DNA of 64,000 nt from an uncultured Colwellia sp. (GTDB taxonomy: Bacteria > Pseudomonadota > Gammaproteobacteria > Enterobacterales > Alteromonadaceae), in NCBI GenBank assembly GCA_913063325.1, contig CAJXYE010000011.1, positions 1 to 64,000 on the forward strand, in the 5' to 3' direction. Shown here piece by piece: positions 1 through 10,200 of this stretch; positions within the stretch are counted from its first letter, which is position 1; each line of letters begins with the position of its first letter. A program made the translations under genes and the position numbers. Below the pieces are notes generated by a model. That model had not been told where the DNA came from. It saw only the letters and a program-made list of their open reading frames with translations, and made no database searches.

Positions 1-224
1 AGACGCTGTTCGGTGCTCAGGTAGCTATTCTCACCCAGAGTACCAGAAGCGACAAGTCCGCCCATTCTGCTTCCGCCTTTTCCCTGAGCTTTTAAAACAG
101 CTGCTGCCTGTTTTTGTGTTGTATCGAAGTCAATTTCAAGGGCACCAGATTCTGACTCTTTTAGCCAGGTAAATACGGCCGGCATAACCGTATATCGCCA
201 ATCTGTACTATTTGTTTCCATCAT
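1..224 (-). CDS. Partial CDS, unrecognised protein (N-terminal 74 residues)
   Basis: An open frame runs off the left edge of the window on the minus strand. It opens with two consecutive ATG codons (224 and 221) and reads without a stop for 74 codons, beginning MMETNSTDWRYTVMPAVF. There is a lysine/glycine-rich stretch (AQGKGGSRMGG) and no signal peptide or membrane segment, so the visible part looks cytoplasmic. I do not recognise the family. It lies 84 bp downstream of the DUF438 gene on the same strand and could be co-transcribed with it, although the AT-rich gap with several near-palindromic TATA steps could hold its own promoter. Only the start is visible, so no function is given. Confidence 0.6.
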   Translation of the reverse strand, partial: MMETNSTDWRYTVMPAVFTWLKESESGALEIDFDTTQKQAAAVLKAQGKGGSRMGGLVASGTLGENSYLSTEQR

Positions 225-308
225 ATTACCTTTTGTTTAAAAATTATATCAAACACACTATATGATATATTGTATACCATATAAATGTACTATACCATTT
301 AAAAGTAA

Positions 309-1325
309 CTAGCTCAAATCAAGCAAACATTTTTGCCCTTCAATCTTTAAAATCTCAGTGATATCTTGTGACATCTCAATCACACCTTTATAGTTATCGT
401 CTTTATCTCTAACAGCAAAATAGCGAATATTAATTTTTTTATCTCCCTTAAAGTTAATCCAAAATTCGGCCGTATCCTGAGTGCCTTTTTTAAACTCTTC
501 AAGGATCTGTAACACAGGATCAAGTGATTTAGGTGGATGACAGAATTTAACTTCGCGGCCAATTATTCCCGAAGATCGAGGGAAAACACGGTTATCACCT
601 CTGTTATAAAACACAACTAAGTCATTTTCATCAACATAAGTTAAATCTACAGGCATAAATTGCAACATCAAGTTAAGTTGCTCAGTAGCCAAATAGCCTT
701 CGTTCATTCGGATCCTGTCATCAGTTGAAAAGGGTAAACGACGTTTACGTCTATCTTCACCGGGGTGCACATATTCTTCACCCCCTGCTTCTTCCCCTTT
801 TTCAACCTTTCTTTCAGCCTCACTTACAGGATAGGGCGCAGGCTCTTGCGTTAACATCCAACCAATTTCCACATCACCCTCACGCATTTCTTTCCAGTCA
901 TCTTCACTGAGTAAATCTAAGGCATTAGGAAACAATCTATGTTCTTCAACTTCCATTAAATGAAATAACTCACCAGCAATCCGTTTAATAATGCGCGAGA
1001 TTTTGTTAAGTGTTTTAGCCTCAATACAGGCACGAACTTCGCGAAATAAATCACGTATCTCATCATGAAAAGCCCACATACCTTGACTAGGTCCAGTCCA
1101 ACCATGCTTTTCAAGATAAGGGAAAAGCTGATTTTCTTTACGTGCGAAGCGCTTTTCAACTTCAGCTAGTTGATTAAATAAGTTAAAGAACAGTTCAAAA
1201 TCTTGCTCTGCATCTGAAGATGAAAGTTGTGATAATAATGACTGGATTAAGTGATTTTCTTCAAAGTAGACTTTTACCGGATGCCCTTCGGGAAGTTCGG
1301 TTACATATTGCGGCCAAGAATTCAT
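309..1325 (-). CDS. DUF438 family protein: hemerythrin HHE domain plus PAS-like domain
   Basis: A 339-residue soluble protein. The N-terminal part has the DUF438 signature PEGHPV followed by EENHLIQSLL, then a hemerythrin-like four-helix region (about residues 20-150) with spaced His/Glu (KENQLFPYLEKHGW, WAFHDEIRDLF, EVEEHRLFP) that in this fold bind a di-iron centre. The C-terminal third (about 225-325) looks like a PAS domain, with the GREVKFCHPP motif usual in DUF438 proteins. Family members are tied to oxygen, nitric oxide or redox sensing; the ligand here is inferred. The frame stays open upstream to 1376, but those 17 codons lie inside a repeat element found elsewhere in the window, so the ATG at 1325 (MNSWPQYVTELPEGHPV) is the likely start, with its upstream GGTGACGG coming from the element's edge. 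Confidence 0.85.
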   Translation of the reverse strand: MNSWPQYVTELPEGHPVKVYFEENHLIQSLLSQLSSSDAEQDFELFFNLFNQLAEVEKRFARKENQLFPYLEKHGWTGPSQGMWAFHDEIRDLFREVRACIEAKTLNKISRIIKRIAGELFHLMEVEEHRLFPNALDLLSEDDWKEMREGDVEIGWMLTQEPAPYPVSEAERKVEKGEEAGGEEYVHPGEDRRKRRLPFSTDDRIRMNEGYLATEQLNLMLQFMPVDLTYVDENDLVVFYNRGDNRVFPRSSGIIGREVKFCHPPKSLDPVLQILEEFKKGTQDTAEFWINFKGDKKINIRYFAVRDKDDNYKGVIEMSQDITEILKIEGQKCLLDLS

Positions 1326-1588
1326 ATACCCGTCACCATTCAAGATGCATGTTTCAGAGCGGTTGAGCGATTTCAATTCAAGGCGCAGTGATGAAGGAAT
1401 GGTTATTCCCTTCTAAGTCACTGCAACGAAGAAGTGGTATTGCTCAAACGCTTCTCTGATGGGTTTAAAATGACTTTATGCTGCGGTTAATAATCAACAC
1501 ATAGAGTGACTATGTGGGGATTATTTTCCTTGCCTAAAGGCATTTTAATTCCCACTGAAATCGAGCACTTTGAATGGTAACGGGTATA
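1325..1588. repeat. Palindromic-end repeat, family R1, copy 1 (264 bp)
   Basis: The element begins TATACCCGTCACCATTCAA and ends with the inverse of that sequence, finishing GGTAACGGGTATA. Two close relatives lie at 28276-28540 and 48680-48943. Inside is a conserved stretch with CAAGGCGC, a pair of short inverted segments around a TAAGTCACTGCAACG motif, and a TTCCCACTGAAATC motif near the right end. There is no coding frame, so it resembles a MITE-like or BIME-like intergenic element. Its left end overlaps the start codon region of the DUF438 gene. Confidence 0.85.
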
Positions 1589-1828
1589 AACTCGCTCTAA
1601 CGGAAAATAAAGCGATATATTGTCAAATTCAGTCCCGAGAGGTTTGGACATAGATCATGATTTATCCGATTAGTCTTGATTAAAACAGTAAGTGTTTCTC
1701 ACAAATATTAGCTTCAATAGCTGCCCTTTCTAAGGCTGGTTATTTAGACACTCAGTCATTATTAACAGTAATAATAGCTTTTTATTCTATAACCCTGCTA
1801 ACATGTCGCAAATAGGAATGGTTATCAT

Positions 1829-1844
1829 TTGCACTAAAGTGCAA
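1829..1844. promoter_or_regulatory. Short perfect palindrome upstream of chemoreceptor gene
   Basis: TTGCACT-AA-AGTGCAA is a 7-bp perfect inverted repeat with a 2-bp centre, ending 18 bp before the ATG at 1863 and just before the AAAGGA ribosome site. It could be an operator or a small leader hairpin. Spacing does not fit an NtrC site. Confidence 0.3.
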
Positions 1845-1862
1845 TTCTTGAAAGGATTAAAA

Positions 1863-3833
1863 ATGTATCGCGATTTAAAATTATCATGGAAAATCACCCT
1901 AAGTTCCACGTTCATCTTGTTATTGTTATTAGCGGTTGCCAGTGTTTCCCATACGGGTATCAAAGCCGCTAGCAATGGTTTTACTGAGTACAGAGAGCTT
2001 GCTCGTGATAGTAATTTATCAAGTGAATTATTGTCGAATATGTTAATGGTACGAATGAATGTTAAAGATTACTTGATAACCCATAGCAATAAAGATATTG
2101 AACAATATAATCACTACCTTGTAGCAATGCAGTCCTTGCTAAATGAAGCAAAAAGAGAAATAAACAAAGCCGAACGAGCTAAACTGGTAGAGCGTATTTC
2201 TGATGAAATAACTGGTTATAAAGCGTCCTTTGATAAAGTTGTTAAGCTTGTGAACTTACGTAATAGTGTTGTCACAGAGCAATTAGATCCTAATGGCTTA
2301 AAAATGAGAAAAGCCATGACGGCAATCATTTTAAGTGCTTACCAAGATGACGATGTTTCCGCTTCTTATAAAGCCTCACAAGTACAAGAAAAACTATTAT
2401 TGGGCCGTCTGTATGTTGCCAAATTTCTTAAATCTAACGCAAAGGAAGACTTTACTTTTGCACTAAAAAACATGAAAAGTGAACTCAATATACTTTCGTC
2501 AGAACTTGATATCAGCTTGCAAAATACTAAGAGGCGAGCATTATTTAATGAGTTTAAGAATGCACATATTGCTTACTTAGCAGCCATGGAACAATTAGAC
2601 CAGCTTATTAGTCAGCGTAATGATTTGATTGATAATAAATTAGATAAGGTAGGTCCAATTGTAGCCAAACAGGCGACCGAGATAAAATTGTCGGTTATGT
2701 CAGATCAAGACAAATTAGGCCCAAAACTTCAAGAAAGCAATAACACCACATCAACTTTAGTCCTCACTATCAGCTTAGCAGCATTGTTATTGGGTATTAT
2801 CTTCTCATACTTTATCTCACTTAGTATAACTCGCCCGATAAATCGTGTTGTTGCTATAGCCAAACAATTGGCTAAAGGCGATTTAACAATCACAGTTGAA
2901 CAAGGTGCTAAAGACGAAGTTGGTCAGCTGTTTAATGCGCTGGGTGATACAGTGACTAACTTACGAAGCGTAGTTAGTCAGATTTCAGGTGCTAGCCAAG
3001 AGGTGGCATCTTCAGCGCAACAATTATCTGTGGTAACAGAGCAAAGTAGTCTAGGAGCACAAGAACAAAAGTCAGAAACCGAGCAAGTAGCTACAGCTAT
3101 GGTTGAAATGACAGCAACAGTCGCTGACGTTGCCAATAATGCCATTCAAGCCGCTGATGCAGCTACCGATGCAAATATCGAGGCTAACTCTGGTCAAGAT
3201 ATTGTACAAAAAACAGTTGTATCAATTAATCAGCTGTCAGAAATTGTTGAAGAGACTTCAGATAAACTGCTTGAATTAGCGGATGACTCTATGAGTATTG
3301 GTGCTATTTTAGAAGTGATTAATGGCATAGCCGATCAAACCAATTTGCTGGCACTAAATGCCGCTATTGAAGCTGCTCGTGCCGGAGAGCAAGGACGCGG
3401 TTTCTCCGTTGTTGCAGATGAAGTACGTTCTTTGGCACAAAAAACTCAAGAATCTACACTGCAAATAAAATCATTAATTGAAAAACTGCAATTAGGCTCT
3501 AAAGATGCCGTTGTTAGTATGACGCGCGGTAAAGAACAGGCGCAACAGAGTGTGCTTACCGTAACAAAAGCACAAAGTGCATTAGATACTATCTCAGCCT
3601 CCATTACCCATATCAGTGACATGAATAGCCAAATAGCTACAGCAACAGAGCAGCAAAGTGCGGTAACCCATGACGTCAGTAAAAATTTGGATAATGTTCA
3701 ACGAATCTCTAATGAAGGAGAGTCTGCTACCCTACAAATTTCACAAGCAAGTACTGAGCTAGCGACACTATCAAATAAGTTACAAATAATGGTGCAGCAT
3801 TTTACCGTGGAAAAGCCAGTAAAGACTCGTTAA
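1863..3833 (+). CDS. Methyl-accepting chemotaxis protein with helical (HBM/4HB-like) periplasmic sensor
   Basis: A 656-residue transmembrane chemoreceptor. TM1 is at about residues 10-32. An all-helical periplasmic domain of about 265 residues follows, a length fitting a helical bimodular (HBM) sensor rather than the shorter 4HB type. TM2 is at about 297-322, then a HAMP domain ([20 protein letters not shown]) and a cytoplasmic signalling domain with the conserved tip [17 protein letters not shown]. The family passes ligand binding to CheA/CheW and so to the flagellar motor. The C-terminus (EKPVKTR) lacks a CheR-tethering pentapeptide. The frame is open from 1803, but AAAGGATTAAAA directly before the ATG at 1863 and a normal [11 protein letters not shown] cytoplasmic tail support this start. 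Ligand unknown; HBM receptors studied elsewhere bind organic acids. Confidence 0.92.
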   Translation: MYRDLKLSWKITLSSTFILLLLLAVASVSHTGIKAASNGFTEYRELARDSNLSSELLSNMLMVRMNVKDYLITHSNKDIEQYNHYLVAMQSLLNEAKREINKAERAKLVERISDEITGYKASFDKVVKLVNLRNSVVTEQLDPNGLKMRKAMTAIILSAYQDDDVSASYKASQVQEKLLLGRLYVAKFLKSNAKEDFTFALKNMKSELNILSSELDISLQNTKRRALFNEFKNAHIAYLAAMEQLDQLISQRNDLIDNKLDKVGPIVAKQATEIKLSVMSDQDKLGPKLQESNNTTSTLVLTISLAALLLGIIFSYFISLSITRPINRVVAIAKQLAKGDLTITVEQGAKDEVGQLFNALGDTVTNLRSVVSQISGASQEVASSAQQLSVVTEQSSLGAQEQKSETEQVATAMVEMTATVADVANNAIQAADAATDANIEANSGQDIVQKTVVSINQLSEIVEETSDKLLELADDSMSIGAILEVINGIADQTNLLALNAAIEAARAGEQGRGFSVVADEVRSLAQKTQESTLQIKSLIEKLQLGSKDAVVSMTRGKEQAQQSVLTVTKAQSALDTISASITHISDMNSQIATATEQQSAVTHDVSKNLDNVQRISNEGESATLQISQASTELATLSNKLQIMVQHFTVEKPVKTR

Positions 3834-3991
3834 ACATTGCTTTATATAATTACGATTTCAGGCTGGACTTACTTGTTGAAAGGCACCGTAAGTCATTATT
3901 AACAAAGTGTTTACTATGGATATCCATGTTAGATAATAGTATTGTAAAAGCGTAGGTTTTGCTTGCGCGTTTACAGCTAGTCATAATGCCT

Positions 3992-4015
3992 TGGCCTCAT
4001 CAACGACTGAGGCCA
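3992..4015 (+). terminator. Hairpin downstream of chemoreceptor gene; rest of the 3834-4394 gap is empty
   Basis: TGGCCTCA and TGAGGCCA form an 8-bp perfect stem around an 8-base loop, about 160 bp after the chemoreceptor stop. No clear T-run follows, so terminator function is only possible. I see no gene or RNA in the rest of the 560-bp gap to 4395. Confidence 0.35.
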
Positions 4016-4394
4016 GTAAGAAGTATTCTCCTCATGTCAATAATACTCAACCCACAACGTTGTTTTAAGTTTTAACACTCTAGGCAATTAATCTAGGTTA
4101 TAGAAGTTAGTTGAAACGTCAAATTTACCTTCCTATAGCGGATATTAATTTCATAATTCTATTGTGCTGTCAGGCACTAAAGATCACAGACGGATAAAAG
4201 AAAGATATTGTAAAATCATAAAAGTGGATTTGATATCTTTCTGTCAACATTTCTCAACATTAGTAACAAAGAGTATTTAACAAACAACAATAAATATGCC
4301 CCGTTAATCCCTTCCTACCAATAAATCATTGTCTATACTAACGGAAGATCAATGCGCTAAAACGATATTTTTATTTACAATATGAAAAGATAAG

Positions 4395-5240
4395 TTGGTG
4401 ACTACTTTGGTAAAACAGGTTGATTTGCAGCATTTCGAAATTACTCAACTACTAGAGGCAATTTACTTTCGATACGGTTATGACTTTAGACATTATGCCC
4501 GTGCTTCTTTAGAAAGAAAGGTCATAAATCGCTTAAGGTTAGCAAAATTAGTTAATATTTCAGCAATGACCTGCAAAATTTTATATGAGCCTAGTTTTTT
4601 TAATTTATTTCTTAAAGATATGTCTGTCACTGTTACCGAAATGTTTCGAGACCCATATGTGTTTAAAAAAATAAGAACCAGTGTTTGTCAGCACCTTAAA
4701 ACCTACTCTCGCGTAAATATTTGGCATGTCGGCTGCGCAACAGGTGAAGAGGCTTATTCAATGGCTATTTTATTAGATGAAGAAGGTTTGTTACCACGCA
4801 CACGTATCTATGCCACCGATTATAATAACCATTCACTTGAGTTAGCTACACGAGGAAATTACAAAGCAGATAAAATGCCACAGTATAATGAAAACTACTT
4901 AAAATCAGGAGGTAAATCTAGCCTAAGTCATTATTATCAGCAACAAGGTAATATCATTAATTTTGATGACTCACTTAAAAAATATATAACATTTGCTAAT
5001 CATAATTTAATGAAAGACCAAGTATTTGCTCAAATGCACCTTGTTTTTTGCCGAAACGTTTTAATTTACTTTGATGCAACCTTACAAAATAGCGTGCTAA
5101 ACCTACTTAAAGAAAGCCTGATCCACCGTGGTTTTCTAATATTAGGTGATAAAGAAAGCTTAGATTTTAGCCAACAAAGAGAATATTTTGAAAACTATGC
5201 CAATAAAGAAAGAATCTACCGACTTTGCGCCAACCTATGA
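4395..5240 (+). CDS. cheR: CheR-type protein-glutamate O-methyltransferase
   Basis: A 281-residue S-adenosylmethionine-dependent methyltransferase of the CheR family, which methylates glutamates in chemoreceptor signalling helices. A small helical N-terminal domain (about 10-75, with the basic helix RASLERKVINRLRLAK) precedes the Rossmann domain. That domain shows the SAM motif WHVGCATGEEAYSM (about residue 108 on), the acidic YATDYN strand end and the hallmark FCRNVLIYFD. The first ATG lies deep inside the protein, so translation must begin at TTG 4395 or GTG 4398, preceded by AAGATAAG; a weak start may keep expression low. It overlaps the next gene, cheB. No CheA, CheW or CheY gene lies nearby; the neighbours are kinases, so the pair may serve this signalling cluster rather than classical chemotaxis. 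Confidence 0.9.
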   Translation: MVTTLVKQVDLQHFEITQLLEAIYFRYGYDFRHYARASLERKVINRLRLAKLVNISAMTCKILYEPSFFNLFLKDMSVTVTEMFRDPYVFKKIRTSVCQHLKTYSRVNIWHVGCATGEEAYSMAILLDEEGLLPRTRIYATDYNNHSLELATRGNYKADKMPQYNENYLKSGGKSSLSHYYQQQGNIINFDDSLKKYITFANHNLMKDQVFAQMHLVFCRNVLIYFDATLQNSVLNLLKESLIHRGFLILGDKESLDFSQQREYFENYANKERIYRLCANL

Positions 5241-5796
5241 AGCTTTGGTTATCGGTGTTTCTGCGGGCGGCTTGAAAGCCCTTAGCGCAATTATTCCTTC
5301 ATTACCCAGTGATTTTCCGCTACCCATAGTTATCGTGCCACATCGAAAGCATGAAACAGAAGATTATCTAGTATCATATTTAAATAAACGGTCATCATTA
5401 ACGGTTTTATCTGCCAGTATCGGAGCACCAATTAAGCAAGGTTGTGTTTATATTGCCCCTTCAGGTTATCACTTATTAATTGAACGCGACAAAACATTTA
5501 GCTTAAGTATTGACGGCAAGGTAAATTACTCTATCCCCTCCATCGATATTTTATTTGACTCTGCGGCTATAGCTTATCAAGAAACGTTAATTGGTCTAAT
5601 ATTAACCGGCGCAAATAACGATGGTAGCTTAGGCTTGCGAAGCATAAACTTTTATCATGGTCTATCCTTAGTACAAGATCCCAAAAGTGCCGAATTTTCT
5701 GTTATGCCACAAACAGCCATTAGCACCACACATGTAAACTATATTCTCCCATTAGTCGATATTAGTGATTTTTTAATTAGGTTGCTAATGGAGTAG
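5197..5796 (+). CDS. cheB: CheB-type methylesterase, catalytic domain only (no receiver)
   Basis: A 200-residue protein matching only the C-terminal catalytic domain of CheB, which removes glutamyl methyl esters and deamidates receptors. The triad can be read: serine in GVSAGG (about residue 22), histidine in VPHRKH, aspartate in TGANNDGSLGL; the last is more usually TGMGxDG. The N-terminal receiver domain of classical CheB is absent, so activity cannot be switched by direct CheA phosphorylation. The frame is open from a TTG at 5188, but the ATG at 5197 behind AAAGAGAATA is a better start. It overlaps the 3' end of cheR by 44 bp and stops 2 bp before the next gene, so the three are surely co-translated. 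Confidence 0.88.
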   Translation: MPIKKESTDFAPTYEALVIGVSAGGLKALSAIIPSLPSDFPLPIVIVPHRKHETEDYLVSYLNKRSSLTVLSASIGAPIKQGCVYIAPSGYHLLIERDKTFSLSIDGKVNYSIPSIDILFDSAAIAYQETLIGLILTGANNDGSLGLRSINFYHGLSLVQDPKSAEFSVMPQTAISTTHVNYILPLVDISDFLIRLLME

Positions 5797-5798
5797 CT

Positions 5799-7079
5799 AT
5801 GAATACCTCTCTTAGAGAAATACTCATCGTTGATGACGAGCCCAACAATCACAGAGTTTACGAGCGTACTCTAGAATCCTTAGAATTAGATTTTGTTAAA
5901 GTTTTTTCGGGACAACAAGCATTATCGGTGGCACATAAACACGATTTCTTTTTGATTTTAATGGATGTGCAAATGCCTGAAATGGACGGCTTTGAAACCG
6001 CTTCTTTATTACTGAATCATCCAAAAACCTCACATATTCCAATTATATTTATTACCGCTTTTGATCGTGATGAAAGTTTTGAATTTAAAGGTTACGCTAG
6101 TGGTGCAGTCGATTATTTAGTAAAACCAATCAATGGCGAAATATTAAAAAGTAAGGTCAATGTCTTTTTGGAGCTATTCCAAGATAAGGCTAAACTCGAG
6201 CAGGCATGCAAAGTGCGACAAGCAGTCGAAACGGAATTACGTCTCAACAAAAGTAATTTAGAAAGAATAGTCAAAGAGCGTACGCACGAATTACAAGAAT
6301 CTCTCACTGAGTTAATGGATACGCAAAATAAGTTGGTTGAAACCGAAAAAATGGCATCACTTGGCCGCTTAGTTGCAGGCATTGCTCACGAATTGAATAC
6401 ACCACTAGGTATTTGTGTTACTGCTGCCTCTTATTTAAATGGTGACAGCCAAAAAATGCAAGTTACCGTTAATAATGGCAAGACCCGTAAAGCACACTTA
6501 GATGAGTTTTTATCGACAACCTGCCAAGCCACTTCGCTCATTTTAACAAACTTAGAGCGAGCAGCTGAGCTTATCAGTAATTTTAAATTAATTGCGGTTG
6601 ATATAAGTAGTGAGAAGAATCGTGAGTTTAATTTATATGACTACATTGAAAGCACAATAATCAGCCTGCGCCCCGCATTAAAACATACCGAAATAAACGT
6701 AAAGGTTATGGGTGATAGCCAAATTCTTATCAATACTTGTCCCGGCAGTATTTCTCAAATAATCACCAATTTACTAATGAACTCTTTGTTACATGCATTT
6801 GAGGAAAGCTTAACCGGCAATATTACTATTGAGTTATCACTAAAAGACAACCGGATACACTTGCAATATCAAGATGATGGCTTAGGTATGTCTGAAGAAG
6901 TGCGTGTATTAATTTTTGAACCCTTTTTTACCACTAAACACCTCGCTGGTGGCAGTGGTTTAGGTTTATCTATTATTTATAATTTGGTCATGCACAAACT
7001 ACGAGGCGATATTAAATGTTATAGCAAACCCAACCAAGGCACCCGCTTTGAAATAATGCTACCTATTAATATACCCTAG
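5799..7079 (+). CDS. Response regulator-histidine kinase (REC - coiled coil - HisKA - HATPase)
   Basis: A 426-residue soluble kinase. The N-terminal receiver (1-125) has the acidic pair in LIVDDEPNN, phosphoacceptor Asp56 (LILMDVQMPEMDG) and the lysine in YLVKPI. A coiled coil (about 130-185, RIVKERTHELQESLTEL) links to the dimerisation domain with phospho-His197 in GIAHELNTPLG. The ATPase domain has the N box NLLMNSLLHAF, G1 DDGLGMS, F box FEPFFTT and G2 GGSGLGLSI. With no membrane segment it should take signals through its receiver and from partners. It starts 2 bp after cheB with a clear GGAG site (ATGGAGTAGCTATG), placing it in the same operon. Its output regulator is not evident; the large hybrid kinase downstream is the likely partner. 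Confidence 0.9.
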   Translation: MNTSLREILIVDDEPNNHRVYERTLESLELDFVKVFSGQQALSVAHKHDFFLILMDVQMPEMDGFETASLLLNHPKTSHIPIIFITAFDRDESFEFKGYASGAVDYLVKPINGEILKSKVNVFLELFQDKAKLEQACKVRQAVETELRLNKSNLERIVKERTHELQESLTELMDTQNKLVETEKMASLGRLVAGIAHELNTPLGICVTAASYLNGDSQKMQVTVNNGKTRKAHLDEFLSTTCQATSLILTNLERAAELISNFKLIAVDISSEKNREFNLYDYIESTIISLRPALKHTEINVKVMGDSQILINTCPGSISQIITNLLMNSLLHAFEESLTGNITIELSLKDNRIHLQYQDDGLGMSEEVRVLIFEPFFTTKHLAGGSGLGLSIIYNLVMHKLRGDIKCYSKPNQGTRFEIMLPINIP

Positions 7080-7215
7080 CAGTAACCTGTCTACAGAATC
7101 GACAACAACTCAAGCTCCTACCTATTCTGTTATCCCTTTTTCGAGAGATTAAGCACAATTGAACTTTTTATACTAAATTAAATAACATGCCTTAACATAT
7201 TGTTGGATTAACAAA

Positions 7216-10200
7216 ATGAATTTAACCATAGGTAAAAAAATTAGTGCCGCTTTTGCTGTGATCCTTTCATTAATTCTTACCTTAGGTGGCACAACTTATT
7301 ATTTAAATACTAGCATTCATGCTGACGCCGAAGATATTCATAACGATGACGTGCCTGGCGTTATTTTATACCTGCAAATACTTGATGAAATTGGCGACAT
7401 GCATAGTAATGTAGTTGAGTACACTACAGGTGAGATTGATGAGGTAGATGACTTCCACGCAAACCACCAAGAATTTCTAACTTACTTCACTCAGTTACAA
7501 CCATTAGAGTCTTCTTCAGAAAGTGACAGAGAAAAAATGGCAAAAATAGAACTACTGGTAAGTCAGTATGTCAAAGAAATTAATGAGCAGGTCTTTAATA
7601 AATATAAACCGCAAGATGAAATTTGGGCAAAACAAATCATTGATGATTTAGAGCATAAGCAAGGGGCTGAATTAGAAACATTACTCGACAAATTAAAAGA
7701 TGAAGAGTTTGCCGAGGCACTTAATACAACAGACATTAATGAAGCTGTTAACGATGATTTACCCGGTGTGCGTTATTACCTTGAATTGGTAGATGAAGCC
7801 GGAGATATGTTAGCCTCTTTAAGTGATTTTGTCGGTGGTGAAAGCGATGAAGAAGTCGAATTTAGAGAAAATGCCGATGACTTTACTCAATATTTTAATT
7901 TGCTAGAGCCTCTTGAGCAAAAGCCTACCGAAATTCGTGACTTAATTACCATTAACCGACTTTACAGCGACATAGTACGCACCGCCGATGCCGTTTTTCG
8001 TCGTTATGATCCACAAGCCAGAAGTCGAGCATTAGGAGTGATTGATAGGCTCGAGCACGACATACTTAATCAATTAGAAGAAATACTCGATAGTTCATCA
8101 TTAGAAGAGCAAACAGACGCTGACAATGCTCTTAATGCTTTATCTGATACGCTCAATACCGTTAACAGTATTATCATCACCTTAGCTATTATTTCCTTAA
8201 TTATTGGGGTTTTAATTAGTTACTGGATAACCAACACTATATTACGCGCTGTTGGTGGTGAACCAGCAACTATTGAAGCAATAGCGAATGAAGTAGCAAT
8301 AGGTAATGTTTATATGGATATAAACACTAAAAACGACAAACAAACCGGTATTTATGCTGCATTGCAACTGATGATTAATGCATTAACGGTAAAAATAAAG
8401 ATGACTGAGAAAATAGCCCAAGGTGATTTAAGTACTAACATTGAGCTTACCTCACAAAAAGATTCTCTCGGTATTGCCCTGAATAAAATGCAGCTAAACT
8501 TCAAAGAAATGGTCGAGCAAGCAAATGCTTTTGCTAATGGCAACTACAGTAGTCAAATCACCCCGCGTTCAAGCCAAGATGAATTTGGCATAGCACTTTC
8601 CCATATGATGCAACAAGTTACCGATAGAAACCAGCAAGTCGAAGCACAAAACTGGCTTAAAACTCAAGTAGTAAAAATAAGTAAAGTATCTCAAGGCATA
8701 GATGATTTACAAAGTATGGCGCAGCAACTGGTCAGTGAAATAGCACAGGCCTTAGAGGCTGGTCACGCCGTTTTTTATGCCAAAACAACCGAGCAAAACA
8801 GTGATAGTTACCACTTACTTGGTAGTTATGCTTATGTTGAGAGGAAAAATATATCTAATAGTTACAAAATCGGAGAAGGATTAGTTGGTCAATGTGCGTT
8901 AGAAAAGCACAACATAGTACTCACCAATGTACCTGACGATTACATTCAAATCAGTTCCGGTTTAGGTGAGAAAAAACCATTTAATATCATAGTATTACCT
9001 GTTCTCTTTGAAGATAACTGTATCGCCATCATTGAGGTCGCAAGTTTTAAGCTGTTTACTGAGATTCAAATAGACTTTCTTAATCAAGTTATTGCTAGTT
9101 TAGGCATAACAATGAATAGCTTAGTGAGCAGAAAGCGGATTGTTAATTTATTGCAAGAATCACAAAGCCAAACAGAAGAACTGCAGAGTCAATCAGAAGA
9201 ACTCAGAGCCACCAACGATGAGTTAGAGCAAAAAGCTGAAACATTAAACTTACAATCAAGCGAATTACAAATAGCGAATAATGACTTAGAAGGTAAAACC
9301 CAAGCCTTAGAAATCAAACAGCGCGATATTGAGATTAAAAATCAAGAAATTGAAGAAAAAGCAAAAGAACTGGCAATTGCCAGTAAGTATAAATCTGAAT
9401 TTTTAGCTAACATGTCACATGAACTTCGCACACCACTTAACAGTTTATTATTACTTGCCAAAGGATTAGCAAATAACACACAAGGCAATTTAAGCACAGT
9501 ACAAGTTGAAGATGCCCAAGTTATATACGATGGTGGTAATAGCCTATTATCCTTAATTAATGACATCATGGATCTTTCTAAAGTAGAAGCAGGCAAGCTA
9601 ACTATACATAGTGAATCGGTTTCTTTTGATATTCTTAAGCGTAATTTAAATAAAATGTTTGACCCTATAGCAAACGACAGAGCTTTAAGTTTTAACGTAG
9701 AAATAGCTGACAACCTTCCAGAAAGTTTCATTAGCGATGGCTTACGTGTAGAACAAATATTACGTAACTTACTCTCTAATGCAATGAAATTCACCCCACA
9801 AGGCACTGTAACATTAACTATAAGTAAACCAGAGAAAACGGTAGTATTTTCACATAGCCAACTCACCGTAGAAGATAGCATCGCTTTTGCCGTTGTTGAT
9901 AGTGGTATCGGTATTCCTAAAGATAAACAGCTAGCTATTTTTGAAGCCTTTCAACAAGAGGATGGCACCACCAGTCGAAAATATGGGGGCACAGGGTTAG
10001 GGCTTACCATAGCAAGAGAGTTAAGCCGCTTATTAGGCGGTGAAATCCACTTAACAAGTAAATTAAAAGCTGGCAGCACCTTTACTCTGTATTTATCATT
10101 AGAAAGGAAACTAGCACAAGATTTAGCTGAGTCTGACGAGGCTTCTTTTACTTCTCCTCATAAGACGAATGCCAGCGAACAGAAAAAAACAGCAGTGCAA

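Noticed and set aside
1325-1588. Insertion sequence with transposase
   Set aside because: Ends are inverted, but the 264 bp hold no transposase frame; treated as a non-autonomous or BIME-like repeat.
1829-1844. NtrC/sigma-54 site
   Set aside because: GCAC and GTGC are only 4 bp apart, where NtrC sites need about 7; kept only as an unnamed palindrome.
9342-9881. 179-residue open frame on the minus strand
   Set aside because: It lies wholly inside the kinase and ATPase domains of the hybrid kinase, lacks a ribosome site and matches no family.
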